From contig MGTJ01000046.1 in the NCBI GenBank assembly GCA_001799395.1, forward strand, positions 5,079 to 56,358: a stretch of DNA of 51,280 bases. Reading direction: 5' to 3'. A program made the position numbers and the translations under genes. Positions 8,401-15,816 of this stretch are shown here, one piece after another (the stretch's first letter is position 1; each line of letters opens with the position of its first letter). Below the pieces are notes generated by a model, which saw only the letters and a list, made by a program, of their open reading frames with translations, was not told the origin of the DNA and did not search any database. The stretch is from Desulfobacterales bacterium RIFOXYA12_FULL_46_15 (GTDB lineage: Bacteria > Desulfobacterota > Desulfobacteria > Desulfobacterales > Desulfobacteraceae).

Positions 8401-9872
8401 ACAAGCTGTTTCACAGAAATCATGTTTTTCTTTTGAGTACGTTCTGCCATCATGGATTCAATATCATAGGTCTTATTGCAATATGTTTTTCCGGCTTGTT
8501 CAAGGCCCATAACCCTGGTTCCCGCAATATATACCCCGCCTTCGGTGGCATTGATATATTCTTTGGGATTGGCCTGGATGATCTCCTCAAAAATTTCTTT
8601 GTATATAAACATGGACCGGCATCCCAAAAGCGGTTTGTCACCATAGTTGGGTTTCATTGGTATGATATCGATCTTGTCTTTAAGAAGCTTCTGCCAGTTC
8701 TCCCGGTTGGAAAGGACAACATCATCTGCATGATCCTTGTCATCCGGATAACAAAGATCCTGACCCACAAAAATAATGGGAGAACATCCCATGATATTGG
8801 CCGCTATCAGGTTCACATGGGCGACTGTGCCTGTTCCAGTCGACATGGTCCGGTTACCGATGCAGAACGAAAGCCAGTGATCCATATTTTTTATGGTAAA
8901 CATCCAGAAAACGCTTTTAGCCGGAAAAACCTTGGGAATTTTTGAGCAGACAGAGCTTGAACAGATAAGGGAAACTTCAGGGGCACGGGATGTCAACCCG
9001 GCAATTTTTTCCCATACAATGTCCTTGTAGTCTATGGCACTGACAAAATCAGGAACGCAATTGTGCTTTAAAAGGGTTTTTAATGCAGAGTCAACGCTGA
9101 AAATAACAGCCTTATGTCTCAGCCCGGACAACAGATGAATATTCTTGTCCAGGGAAGGGCCTGCTGCCACGATAATGGCAGGAATGTTCTTTGCAGCCCC
9201 CCTTAATTCTTCGAATTTAAAAGTCCTGCTGTAGGTTGTCAAAGAATCCATCCTGTTCCTGAAACTGTCTTTACCGTGTTTCCGGACTGTAGATCCGCCT
9301 GTATTATACCGGTTGGCATTGCTGAAGACCCTGTCCTTGACCTTTATGTATATTTCAGGAGCATACTGAAAACTGCCCTGTTGCTGTAAAATAAAAATAT
9401 CCTCCATTTGAAGGGCCCGGGATATTTCAAGGATACCTCTTTCTATATCCAGGTTTTCTCCTATTTCCATCATTGCCCGGGGGTCTGATAAAAACGCAGT
9501 CAGATCGTTGTGATGCATGGCCTGGATAAAAATACCGGGATCAGGTTCAAACACTATGAGATGATGAATATTGGAGCGTTTAAGAATGATTTCATTCAGA
9601 GCAAAGCCGAGCCCCATACCGATCATGATGACTACACCATGGGAGTCCTCGGGAATCATATTAAAATACCGGAAAATCTCTGCTTCATGACCATCAGGAT
9701 GAAGATAAACAAAATCCTTGTTTTTCTTTTGCAGTTTCAAATTGATGACCTTCCCCTGATCATCATTCACAGGATCACCCACAGGATTGATAGTGCCGTC
9801 AATCAGTCTTTGATATAAAAATGGGAACCGGGTTTCAAGTATGGCAAGATTTTTAGTAAAATAATCGTTCAT
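5475..9872 (-). CDS. Maf/DUF115-TPR-OGT fusion, predicted flagellin glycosyltransferase
   Basis: 1,465 aa joining two kinds of protein glycosyltransferase. Residues 1-400 are a motility accessory factor (Maf): YFTKNLAILETRFPFLYQRL at the N-terminus, LIVFEPDPGIF, and the DUF115 signature AIIVAAGPSLDKNI near 240. Residues about 640-1010 are helical with at least five canonical TPRs near 850-1010. Residues about 1105-1465 are an O-GlcNAc-transferase (GT41/SPINDLY) catalytic domain: IGYLSSDFRDHALGH, PARVMISFLGFLGTTGSDFM, FCSFNQPYK (with the UDP-contacting Lys) and YNGGITTNNALWAGLPV. Known: Maf adds nonulosonic acids to flagellin; OGT adds sugars to Ser/Thr. Both acting on the adjacent flagellin is inference. 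An in-frame GTG at 9923 would add 17 residues but lies inside the -10 of a sigma-70-type promoter; the ATG at 9872 matches Maf N-termini. Confidence 0.85.
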   Translation of the reverse strand: MNDYFTKNLAILETRFPFLYQRLIDGTINPVGDPVNDDQGKVINLKLQKKNKDFVYLHPDGHEAEIFRYFNMIPEDSHGVVIMIGMGLGFALNEIILKRSNIHHLIVFEPDPGIFIQAMHHNDLTAFLSDPRAMMEIGENLDIERGILEISRALQMEDIFILQQQGSFQYAPEIYIKVKDRVFSNANRYNTGGSTVRKHGKDSFRNRMDSLTTYSRTFKFEELRGAAKNIPAIIVAAGPSLDKNIHLLSGLRHKAVIFSVDSALKTLLKHNCVPDFVSAIDYKDIVWEKIAGLTSRAPEVSLICSSSVCSKIPKVFPAKSVFWMFTIKNMDHWLSFCIGNRTMSTGTGTVAHVNLIAANIMGCSPIIFVGQDLCYPDDKDHADDVVLSNRENWQKLLKDKIDIIPMKPNYGDKPLLGCRSMFIYKEIFEEIIQANPKEYINATEGGVYIAGTRVMGLEQAGKTYCNKTYDIESMMAERTQKKNMISVKQLVSEFKKIRSVVSMVEKKTGKTDKLAEIIIKNIKGKEFISFSDLPENIRKKISRMDALHGEIDNEEVLWSLLEELTSKGLKADERRKHEIRLLEKTSYHYMNWLEKSIDRLGEINIIRKEVLSSFRENLDRVISYYEKEEGFLSLDGKKLSSKILYDLCNLYYKAGNFSFLQSLLNKLGPEEQHIPRVLFYKGVLACHYGEYEQSEADFARAAKDDPNLGRDILKVREKQGDEYYEFAQSQKEIDLNVMAYMVFKGLRMAPFHEGLIHELNLYFQSAVEDLSAVVAKDRDAAGRIIDAWMKHFIENPHIYKLLNPIDLCRFHRFYGIFCFDTGNNKEGLLQFQKYQKYMFKSGEMPTSQICIQEGEFLHLKGYFQDARTWYKKALDIDSVNVVAWHDMGKALQDQRVIHEAEKCYRRAIELSPQFYQSYYNLALLLYDAGYFKEALDSCDTVIRINPGFIYAYNTRGIILKSMGRLATALDFFNRAVALNGDFTDALNNAGIVYQELGITEKAIEMYERVMQKDPNNEITLFNLNNLMQNACNWEKIIPYGELLKKSTMNALDQKRKPAENPFHSLLHYDDQKIQLEIAKAYSREINSKFSNYRRSLSKALVKKDQKIRIGYLSSDFRDHALGHIVSGLFAKHDKKSFCLYGYSATAVNPDDDFTAKIQNSCNRFVDISEMSPKDAAKIIQNDEIDILMDMTGFARQSKLAICAIRPARVMISFLGFLGTTGSDFMDYMITDRIVTPEQAGAHYSEKFLYMPDCYQAMDYSHLISEKKWARKDFNLPENRIVFCSFNQPYKYCKTIFSTWVRILNRVPGSVLWLRKTNKETKTNLINFVTAQGISSERLIFSESIPLADHIERLKLADIALDPILYNGGITTNNALWAGLPVITMPGKTFVQRMSASTLNASNLDELVLDTLSAYEDKAVELALSQQALTLVKEKIDGARKLSPVFDTALYVKNLETLLVEVMHRS

Positions 9873-9921
9873 TTTCTCGCATTTCTCCCATGGGTTGAAA
9901 ATCGTTCCTGAAAACAAGTTC

Positions 9922-9950
9922 ACTATAAAGGCACGGGTTCAATTAGTCAA
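9922..9950 (-). promoter_or_regulatory. sigma-70-type promoter for the Maf-OGT gene
   Basis: Minus strand TTGACT (9945-9950), 17-nt spacer, TATAGT (9922-9927); each box matches consensus at 5 of 6. It would start transcription near 9915, about 43 nt before the ATG at 9872, and suggests housekeeping rather than FliA-dependent expression. Confidence 0.6.
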
Positions 9951-9974
9951 AAAATAATTATCTTATGGTTTTTC

Positions 9975-10001
9975 TAAAGAAATGGATGGAGATGTCGATA
10001 C
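9975..10001 (+). promoter_or_regulatory. sigma-28 (FliA) promoter of the flagellin gene
   Basis: TAAA (9975-9978), 15-nt spacer, GTCGATAC (9994-10001), against the consensus TAAA-N15-GCCGATAA. Spacing is exact and 6 of 8 bases of the -10 match. Predicted start is near 10008, leaving a leader of about 128 nt with several GGA motifs. Confidence 0.65.
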
Positions 10002-10089
10002 CCATAAGCATGGATAAATAATTTTGTCATAGGGAGGTGATGCATCCAATAATTTTTAGATTTAAAGCCGTTCAATTGTTTTAACACTT

Positions 10090-10127
10090 TCAGGGAACGG
10101 ATTCCCTGACACATCTTTTCACGGAGG
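10090..10127 (+). promoter_or_regulatory. candidate CsrA-binding flagellin leader (GGA hairpin plus SD)
   Basis: TCAGGGAA (10090-10097) and TTCCCTGA (10102-10109) form a perfect 8-bp stem whose four-base loop is CGGA. A second GGA lies in the Shine-Dalgarno ACGGAGG (10122-10127), 24 nt downstream, and a third GGGAGG is at 10032-10037. CsrA binds GGA in hairpin loops and represses by covering the SD; in Bacillus the flagellin leader is controlled this way and FliW relieves it. csrA and fliW are both in this window. Confidence 0.65.
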
Positions 10128-10135
10128 AAATTTTT

Positions 10136-13100
10136 ATGGGATTAAGAATCAACACCAATGTGGCCGCATTAAATGCACACAAAAACATGATTAAAAATGA
10201 CAATGCACTTTCATCATCTCTTGAAAGATTGTCATCAGGCCTCAGGATCAACAAAGCAGCAGACGATGCAGCAGGTATGTCCATTGCAGATTCTCTGCGT
10301 TCACAGGCAAACGGTCTTGGGCAGGCGATAAAAAATGCCAATGATGGAATTAATATTGTCCAGACGGCTGATGCTGCGCTGGATGAGTCCATCAATATCG
10401 TCAATACCATTAAAACCAAATCAATCCAGGCAGCTCAGGATGGCCAGACCACAGAATCCCGGGCAGCTATCCAGTCAGACATTGACAAATTGATGCAAGA
10501 GCTTGACATGATTGCAAAAACAACTTCGTTTAACAATCAAAAGCTCCTCTCCGGTGCTTTCACCAACAAACAATTCCAGGTGGGTGCATACTCCGGTGAA
10601 ACGGTCGGTGTCTCCATTGCCTCTTCAGAATCTTCAAAAATCGGCCATGTCAGCCAGTCAACGATCACCTTGAAGGATAATGCAGCCGGGGTTGTAGATC
10701 TTGGAATCTACAGCAATATCCAGAACACAACCTATAATATCAAATCTGTTGAGGTTGCCTATGACAATTCCAGGGAACATGGCATGGGGGCTGTTGCAGA
10801 TGCCATCAACCAGTTAAGCGACGTATTGAGCATCAGTGCCTCGGCAACAGTTCGGTCAACAACTGAAAACGCTGTTAAGGCAGGTACGACAGACAGTCAA
10901 TTTACAATTAATGACATTACCATTGGTGCCATCAATGTGGATGTCAATGATGCTTCCGGATCACTGGTAAAAGCCATTAATGCCAAGACTGCCAACCACG
11001 GGATCAAAGCATCTGTCGATTCCTCAGGATTTCTCACACTGACCTCCACGGACGGCCGGGCTATAAAAGTGGCAAACGGAGGAACCGGTACGGATACTGT
11101 GATCGGATCAACCAGTTTGTCTACCACTGGTTTTGTAACACTGATACAGGCAGGTTCCAGTGAAGTTGTCGTGAACAATGTCGGTGGCGGAGATGCGGTT
11201 TCCTTAACCACCAATCTTGAAGTCGACGGTGCTACAGCCGCAACAACGATTGCATCCAAAGCCAACACAGGATCGGTTCTTGCTGATGATTCAATTCTTG
11301 GCGCAGGATGGATTACGAGTCAGGCCATTGCCGGAACCCAACTGGCAGAGTCCTCTATTGTCACCACATCGGATTCGACCTTGACCACCAGTTCCAAGAT
11401 TGCATCCGGAAGTAAGCTGGCTGCCAATTCCGAATTGACAGACAGTGTCACCATTGCCTTAACCAGCCAGACCGCTTCTGACAGCACTGTGGCTGAGGGG
11501 TCCCTCATCCAGAACAGTTCCGAGATCGGATCAGGTACCATCCTGGGCGGAAGTGCCGTTACCAGCGGAAGTACTGCCAGAACAGCCGGCGACAGCGTTT
11601 TAAAAGCCAATTCCCTGGTCGCATCCAGCTCCATCATGGCTGCCAGCTCCGTTCTTGGTGGAAATGCGGAAATCTGGGGTGATTCAGCCTCAACACTGAG
11701 CACCAGCGTTATCAAGACCGGGTCCAGTATAGCAAGTGATACGGTTGTTGCAGCCAACAGTATTTTCGGTGGCCAGGCTGAAGTCAGTTTCCGTACAACA
11801 GCCACCACGGCTGACAGTGTTCTAAAGGCCAACTCCACCTTGAATTCAAACAGTATCATTGCCGCCGGTACTGTGTTAGGTGCTACTGTCACCGCAAGCG
11901 GGGATCTGATCTCTACCGCCACAGACAGTATCCTTAAAGCAGGGTCGACATTGAACAGCAACTCCATCATTGCCGCCCAGACAGTACTTGGAGGCGGCGG
12001 AGCCCAATTGGAAAACGGTGTAACAACCACTTTTGATTCCATTATCAAAGCCGGGTCTATTGTGACGAGTGAAACCACTGTCAAAGCCGGAACTGTGCTG
12101 GGTGGAGATTTTACCGTGATGTCAGGAGCCGACATTACAACAGCAGGCGGTATCAGTTTTATTGCCGCCGGTTCAAGAATCGGTTCCGCCTCTGTCATTA
12201 AAGCCGGTACGGTTCTTGGTGCAGGCCAGACCTTGAGCGGCCGTGTCACTGCCGGTGCAACGCTGACATCCGACATCACCATCGGTAATGCCATCACTCT
12301 TTCCCAGGGGTCTATCCTCGAACTGGCCATCGGTTCACAGATCAACAGTGCCGGGACTAAAACCACATTGAAAGCCGGAACTTATATCTATGGAAACTTT
12401 ATCACTGACGGCAGTTCTACCCAGACAGCCGACATGACCATGAAAGCAGGTTCCGTCATTGCATCCCATACCCAGCTGGCAAATGCTTCGTCCGTGGGTG
12501 CAGCTTTTGAAATCGGAAGCGCAACCACGCTCGTCACCACCGATGACATGACCTTGAAGGCAGGCTCTCTGATTACAAGCCAGTCAGCTATCTACAGAGG
12601 GTCGACGCTTGGATCAAATATCAGGTCAAAGGGCGGGACAACCGTTCTGGATGACATGACCATGAAAGCAGGTTCCATTGTCTCCTCAGGCACAATGCTG
12701 GCAACCGGCAGTTATATTGATGCACAGGTTAAAACCGCCGGCACGATAACGCTTGTCAATGACATGACCCTGCTGGCAGGTTCAAAAGTGGGAAGTGCCA
12801 GTGTGTTGAATACCGGATCATATCTTGCCGCAGAGCTGAAGATCAATCAGGATATGCTGATAACCCAGGATATGACCTTAGGCACCAATTCCCTCTTGAC
12901 CTCAGATTCACAATTGTTTGAAGGATCGTCTGTTGCAGCCAAAGTCAGGATACAGAATGATATGGTTCTGACCGGCAACATGACGCTGAAGGCCGGTTCA
13001 AAACTACTCGCCGATTCCATCCTTGAGAATGGTTCTCAGATGGGAGTTGAAATCACCACAAAGACAGATATGGAACTGACCGATGATGCAGATATCAAAT

Positions 13101-13891
13101 CCGGGTCAACCCTGAAACTGAATACATCATCGCTCTTTGCTGCCGGATCTACTATTGGTGCCAGCGTAACCCTTGACGGCAACCTGACCCTGACCGGGGA
13201 AATGACCCTGGGTATCGGTTCCATACTGGCGGATCAGACCGTCCTGACCGACGGATCAACCCTGGGTGCCGCCGTTACATTAAAGAACGATGAAACCGTT
13301 GACAGCAATGACATGCTGCTCAAATCAGGATCTATCCTTAAAGCAGGGACTACATTTGCAGAAGGAACTCTCCTTACCGAAGATGTGACAACCTCTGATG
13401 GAACTGTATACAAAGCCGGTACAATTCTTGCCGATGACATTGTTTCCGCCTCAGATATTACTCTCTCTGTCGATATGACCGTCCAGACCGGTTCAATCCT
13501 GAAGTCAGGGTCAACGCTTGCCGCCAATGCTGAAAACAGCTCATACGCCACCGCATACGCGAGTGATAGCGTCTATTCAAGGCTGTCAAGCTTAAGTGTT
13601 CTCACCCAGGATGGTGCCCAGACTGCCATCGCAATTGCGGATGCAGCATTAAAGGATCTTGATAAAACAAGGGCGGATCTAGGTTCTATCCAGAATCAAC
13701 TGGTTTCAACCATTTCCAATATATCCACAGCAAAAGTAAATGTTAATTCTGCAGAATCATCCATTCGGGATGTAGATTTTGCAGACGAATCTTCAAACTT
13801 TACAAAGCTCCAGATCCTGCAGCAGGCCGGGACCTTTGCCATGAGCCAGGCCAATGCCAGCGCCCAGGCAGTCTTAAGCCTCCTCCAATAG
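10136..13891 (+). CDS. fliC: giant flagellin with hexapeptide-repeat domain
   Basis: 1,251 aa; many flagellins are 300-550 aa. Residues 1-175 are the D0/D1 N-terminus (GLRINTNVAALNAHKN, SSGLRINKAADDAAG) and about 1154-1251 the C-terminal D1/D0 (DVDFADESSNF, ending LSLLQ). Both ends look like Campylobacter/Helicobacter flagellins, for example TIKTKSIQAAQDGQ at 91-104. Residues about 255-315 resemble a flagellin IN motif. Residues 385-1135 hold about 20 repeats of 36-38 aa built of six-residue steps with a Leu/Ile/Val every sixth position and Ser/Thr four later, the left-handed beta-helix pattern; this would stick out from the filament and offers many Ser/Thr for O-glycosylation. GGAGG precedes the ATG. 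A sigma-28 promoter lies upstream and a strong terminator follows. Confidence 0.95.
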   Translation: MGLRINTNVAALNAHKNMIKNDNALSSSLERLSSGLRINKAADDAAGMSIADSLRSQANGLGQAIKNANDGINIVQTADAALDESINIVNTIKTKSIQAAQDGQTTESRAAIQSDIDKLMQELDMIAKTTSFNNQKLLSGAFTNKQFQVGAYSGETVGVSIASSESSKIGHVSQSTITLKDNAAGVVDLGIYSNIQNTTYNIKSVEVAYDNSREHGMGAVADAINQLSDVLSISASATVRSTTENAVKAGTTDSQFTINDITIGAINVDVNDASGSLVKAINAKTANHGIKASVDSSGFLTLTSTDGRAIKVANGGTGTDTVIGSTSLSTTGFVTLIQAGSSEVVVNNVGGGDAVSLTTNLEVDGATAATTIASKANTGSVLADDSILGAGWITSQAIAGTQLAESSIVTTSDSTLTTSSKIASGSKLAANSELTDSVTIALTSQTASDSTVAEGSLIQNSSEIGSGTILGGSAVTSGSTARTAGDSVLKANSLVASSSIMAASSVLGGNAEIWGDSASTLSTSVIKTGSSIASDTVVAANSIFGGQAEVSFRTTATTADSVLKANSTLNSNSIIAAGTVLGATVTASGDLISTATDSILKAGSTLNSNSIIAAQTVLGGGGAQLENGVTTTFDSIIKAGSIVTSETTVKAGTVLGGDFTVMSGADITTAGGISFIAAGSRIGSASVIKAGTVLGAGQTLSGRVTAGATLTSDITIGNAITLSQGSILELAIGSQINSAGTKTTLKAGTYIYGNFITDGSSTQTADMTMKAGSVIASHTQLANASSVGAAFEIGSATTLVTTDDMTLKAGSLITSQSAIYRGSTLGSNIRSKGGTTVLDDMTMKAGSIVSSGTMLATGSYIDAQVKTAGTITLVNDMTLLAGSKVGSASVLNTGSYLAAELKINQDMLITQDMTLGTNSLLTSDSQLFEGSSVAAKVRIQNDMVLTGNMTLKAGSKLLADSILENGSQMGVEITTKTDMELTDDADIKSGSTLKLNTSSLFAAGSTIGASVTLDGNLTLTGEMTLGIGSILADQTVLTDGSTLGAAVTLKNDETVDSNDMLLKSGSILKAGTTFAEGTLLTEDVTTSDGTVYKAGTILADDIVSASDITLSVDMTVQTGSILKSGSTLAANAENSSYATAYASDSVYSRLSSLSVLTQDGAQTAIAIADAALKDLDKTRADLGSIQNQLVSTISNISTAKVNVNSAESSIRDVDFADESSNFTKLQILQQAGTFAMSQANASAQAVLSLLQ
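11288..13542 (+). repeat. in-frame tandem repeat region of the flagellin (about 20 units of 36-38 codons)
   Basis: Each unit begins with a DS/DM-x-(L/I)-K-A-G-S-like segment. Units 13-16 are exactly 36 residues, that is six hexads, with hydrophobics at unit positions 4, 10, 16, 22, (28) and 34 and Ser/Thr at 8, 14 and 20. Adjacent units near residues 566-620 share almost identical 16-residue stretches, suggesting duplication within the gene; most others have diverged. Confidence 0.85.
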
Positions 13892-13940
13892 GAGATAAAG
13901 CAGTAAGTTTGTAGCTTTCAGAGTTTTTTTCTAACCCATA

Positions 13941-13971
13941 AAAAAGCCCCGGACCTGTTCCGGGGCTTTTT
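13941..13971 (+). terminator. rho-independent terminator after the flagellin gene
   Basis: AAAAAGCCCCGGA (13941-13953), loop CCTGT, TCCGGGGCTTTTT (13959-13971): a perfect 13-bp stem with a GC-rich core flanked by A and T runs. It separates flagellin transcription from fliD. Confidence 0.95.
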
Positions 13972-13977
13972 TATGTT

Positions 13978-14004
13978 TAAGTTTTGTACAAACCTATCCG
14001 ATAT
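13978..14004 (+). promoter_or_regulatory. sigma-28 promoter of the fliD operon
   Basis: TAAG (13978-13981, within TAAGTTTT), 15-nt spacer, TCCGATAT (13997-14004). Compared with TAAAGTTT-N11-GCCGATAA the spacing is exact and the -10 core CCGATA is intact. It lies just after the flagellin terminator and before fliD. Confidence 0.6.
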
Positions 14005-14049
14005 TTATTATTAAGCTAATAGTATCAAAAATGAAAACGGAGTATTATT

Positions 14050-15735
14050 ATGGCAATAGGTTCAATCACATCTCTGGGCTTAGGGTCCGGACTTGAACTC
14101 CAACAAATGCTGGATGATTTGAAAGCGGCTGACCGGGCTCCTATTAAAGCTAAGGAAACCCAGAAAACAGACCTCCAGAAAGAGATTGATGCATACAACA
14201 GCGTCAATGCCAAGCTTTTTGCCATGAAATCCAAGACGCTTTCTCTCTCCCTTGGTTCTGATTTTTTAAAAACCAAAGCTGTTGTGTCTGACGAAGACAT
14301 ATTGACGGCAACTGCCACCGACGGTATTGCAGAGACTTCGGCCACTCTGGAAGTAATTCAAAAAGCCAGGTATAATTCATGGCAGACGCTTGGTGTCAGC
14401 AGCCCCGACACCTCAATTTACCCTCACCCTGAAACCAGCATCACTTCAGCCGCCAGCATTGTCACTACTGAGGCTGAAACCGTCAGCATCATGTACGGTG
14501 CAGCCGGAGACCAGCAGGAAATCAGTATCGGCCTTGAGGCCGGGATGACCCTGGAAGAGATCGCAGAAGCAATCAATACAGATTCAGCCAATACCGACGG
14601 ACAAGGAGATAAACTGATCGCCGCATCAATAATCGAGAACAGCGGCAATTATTATATCCGGATATCTGCTGCAAATGGAGGAAATAGTGCAGATTCCCAG
14701 ATCAGCGTTAGCGGATTCGATTATCTCAAGTCTGACACCACTATTTCCATTGCCCAGGCCGACTCCGAAGATATCATGTATTTGAGCCTTGCTCCGGGGA
14801 CAACCTTTGCAGAGGTGGCCGCCGCTATCAATGATGCCTCCGACAATCCCGGGGTAACGGCTGCCATTGTTGACACAGGCGAGGAAGAAGATCCTTACCG
14901 GTTGACACTGACATCCCAAAGCACTGGAGAAGAAAAACGGATCACCACTCAGAACCTGCCCATGATTGAAGTTACCGGTGCAAATGGAGACTCCCTCAAT
15001 GCAAGTTTTACTGTAAACGGGGTTTCTTACCAGCGGCAAACCAATGAAGGGATCACGGATGTCATTTCCGGTGTGACCCTGAATTTGAAAAAGGTAGGAG
15101 AGATATCCCTTGGTATTCAAAAAAATCTGAGTTCCGTACAAGAAAATATTATCGCGCTGGTCGAGGGATTTAACGATCTGGTTAAAGAGATAAAAGACAC
15201 CGGAACCTCATCTGATGAAGAAACGACTACAGATGAAACTGAAAACCCTTTATCAGATTCATACAGCATAAACCATTTATTGTATAATCTTCAATCCTAT
15301 ATGGGTCTTTCCGTTAATACGGGTTCACAATACAAAAGTCTTTTTGATTTAGGCTTATCCATTGAGGAAGACGGAACCCTGAGTCTTGATGAAACCATAT
15401 TGGAACAGGCCATTGTATCTGATCCGGAAGGAGTCACAACTTTATTCATTGGTGATTCCGATGCAGGCATAACCGGCCTGGGAGACCTTTTAAACAGCCG
15501 GCTGTCAGACCTGGTCAGCTCCGAGGGAGTTGTGTCCACGGAAATTGATGCAGCTCAAACCAAAATGACCAAACTGGACAAAGACATTACAGATGCTACC
15601 GAGCGCCTGAACAAGAAATATACAACCATGGCCAATGAATTCGTCAGACTTGATACTTATATAAGGCAACTTCAATCCGAATCGAATTTTTTAACATCCA
15701 TGATTGAGTCCTTTACCAAGTCAACAAGCAGCTAA
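14050..15735 (+). CDS. fliD: filament cap protein FliD (HAP2)
   Basis: 561 aa, a usual FliD size. The N-terminus SITSLGLGSGLELQQMLDDL followed by helical heptads is the FliD N-terminal domain. A flagellin IN-like module lies around residues 235-300. The C-terminal region has FNDLVKEIKDTG, LSLDETILEQAI, GLGDLLNSRLSDLV and a terminal coiled coil. FliD is exported and caps the growing filament to fold incoming flagellin. GGAG is 8-9 nt before the ATG. First gene of a + strand operon with fliS, a FliT-position gene and flaG, under a sigma-28 promoter. Unlike the other axial proteins here it is not enlarged. Confidence 0.95.
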   Translation: MAIGSITSLGLGSGLELQQMLDDLKAADRAPIKAKETQKTDLQKEIDAYNSVNAKLFAMKSKTLSLSLGSDFLKTKAVVSDEDILTATATDGIAETSATLEVIQKARYNSWQTLGVSSPDTSIYPHPETSITSAASIVTTEAETVSIMYGAAGDQQEISIGLEAGMTLEEIAEAINTDSANTDGQGDKLIAASIIENSGNYYIRISAANGGNSADSQISVSGFDYLKSDTTISIAQADSEDIMYLSLAPGTTFAEVAAAINDASDNPGVTAAIVDTGEEEDPYRLTLTSQSTGEEKRITTQNLPMIEVTGANGDSLNASFTVNGVSYQRQTNEGITDVISGVTLNLKKVGEISLGIQKNLSSVQENIIALVEGFNDLVKEIKDTGTSSDEETTTDETENPLSDSYSINHLLYNLQSYMGLSVNTGSQYKSLFDLGLSIEEDGTLSLDETILEQAIVSDPEGVTTLFIGDSDAGITGLGDLLNSRLSDLVSSEGVVSTEIDAAQTKMTKLDKDITDATERLNKKYTTMANEFVRLDTYIRQLQSESNFLTSMIESFTKSTSS

Positions 15736-15816
15736 ATGTATGACAGAAGGTTGATCATTTCTCAATTTTAATGTCTTTTTTTAAAAATTAATCATGAACC
15801 GTTTCAGGAGGATTGA

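Noticed and set aside
9873-9923. GTG start extending the Maf-OGT protein by 17 residues
   Set aside because: The GTG overlaps the -10 box of the likely promoter, and the residues are not part of the Maf N-terminus.
10031-10084. Possible 14-codon leader peptide after GGGAGG in the flagellin leader
   Set aside because: The Shine-Dalgarno ends only 2 nt before the ATG, too close for good initiation, and nothing in the peptide suggests attenuation. The GGGAGG is kept only as an extra GGA motif.
11320-12366. 348-aa open frame on the minus strand opposite the flagellin repeats
   Set aside because: It lies wholly inside the flagellin, has low-complexity Pro/Val/Ala composition caused by the Ser/Thr repeat codons, has no ribosome-binding site and matches no family.
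11288-13542. CRISPR-like or satellite DNA repeats in the flagellin
   Set aside because: The repeats are in-frame, protein-level and diverged in DNA, with no constant spacers or identical units.
15736-15816. Separate promoter or terminator between fliD and fliS
   Set aside because: No sigma-28, sigma-54 or sigma-70 pattern and no stable hairpin was found in the 81-nt gap; fliS is treated as part of the fliD operon.
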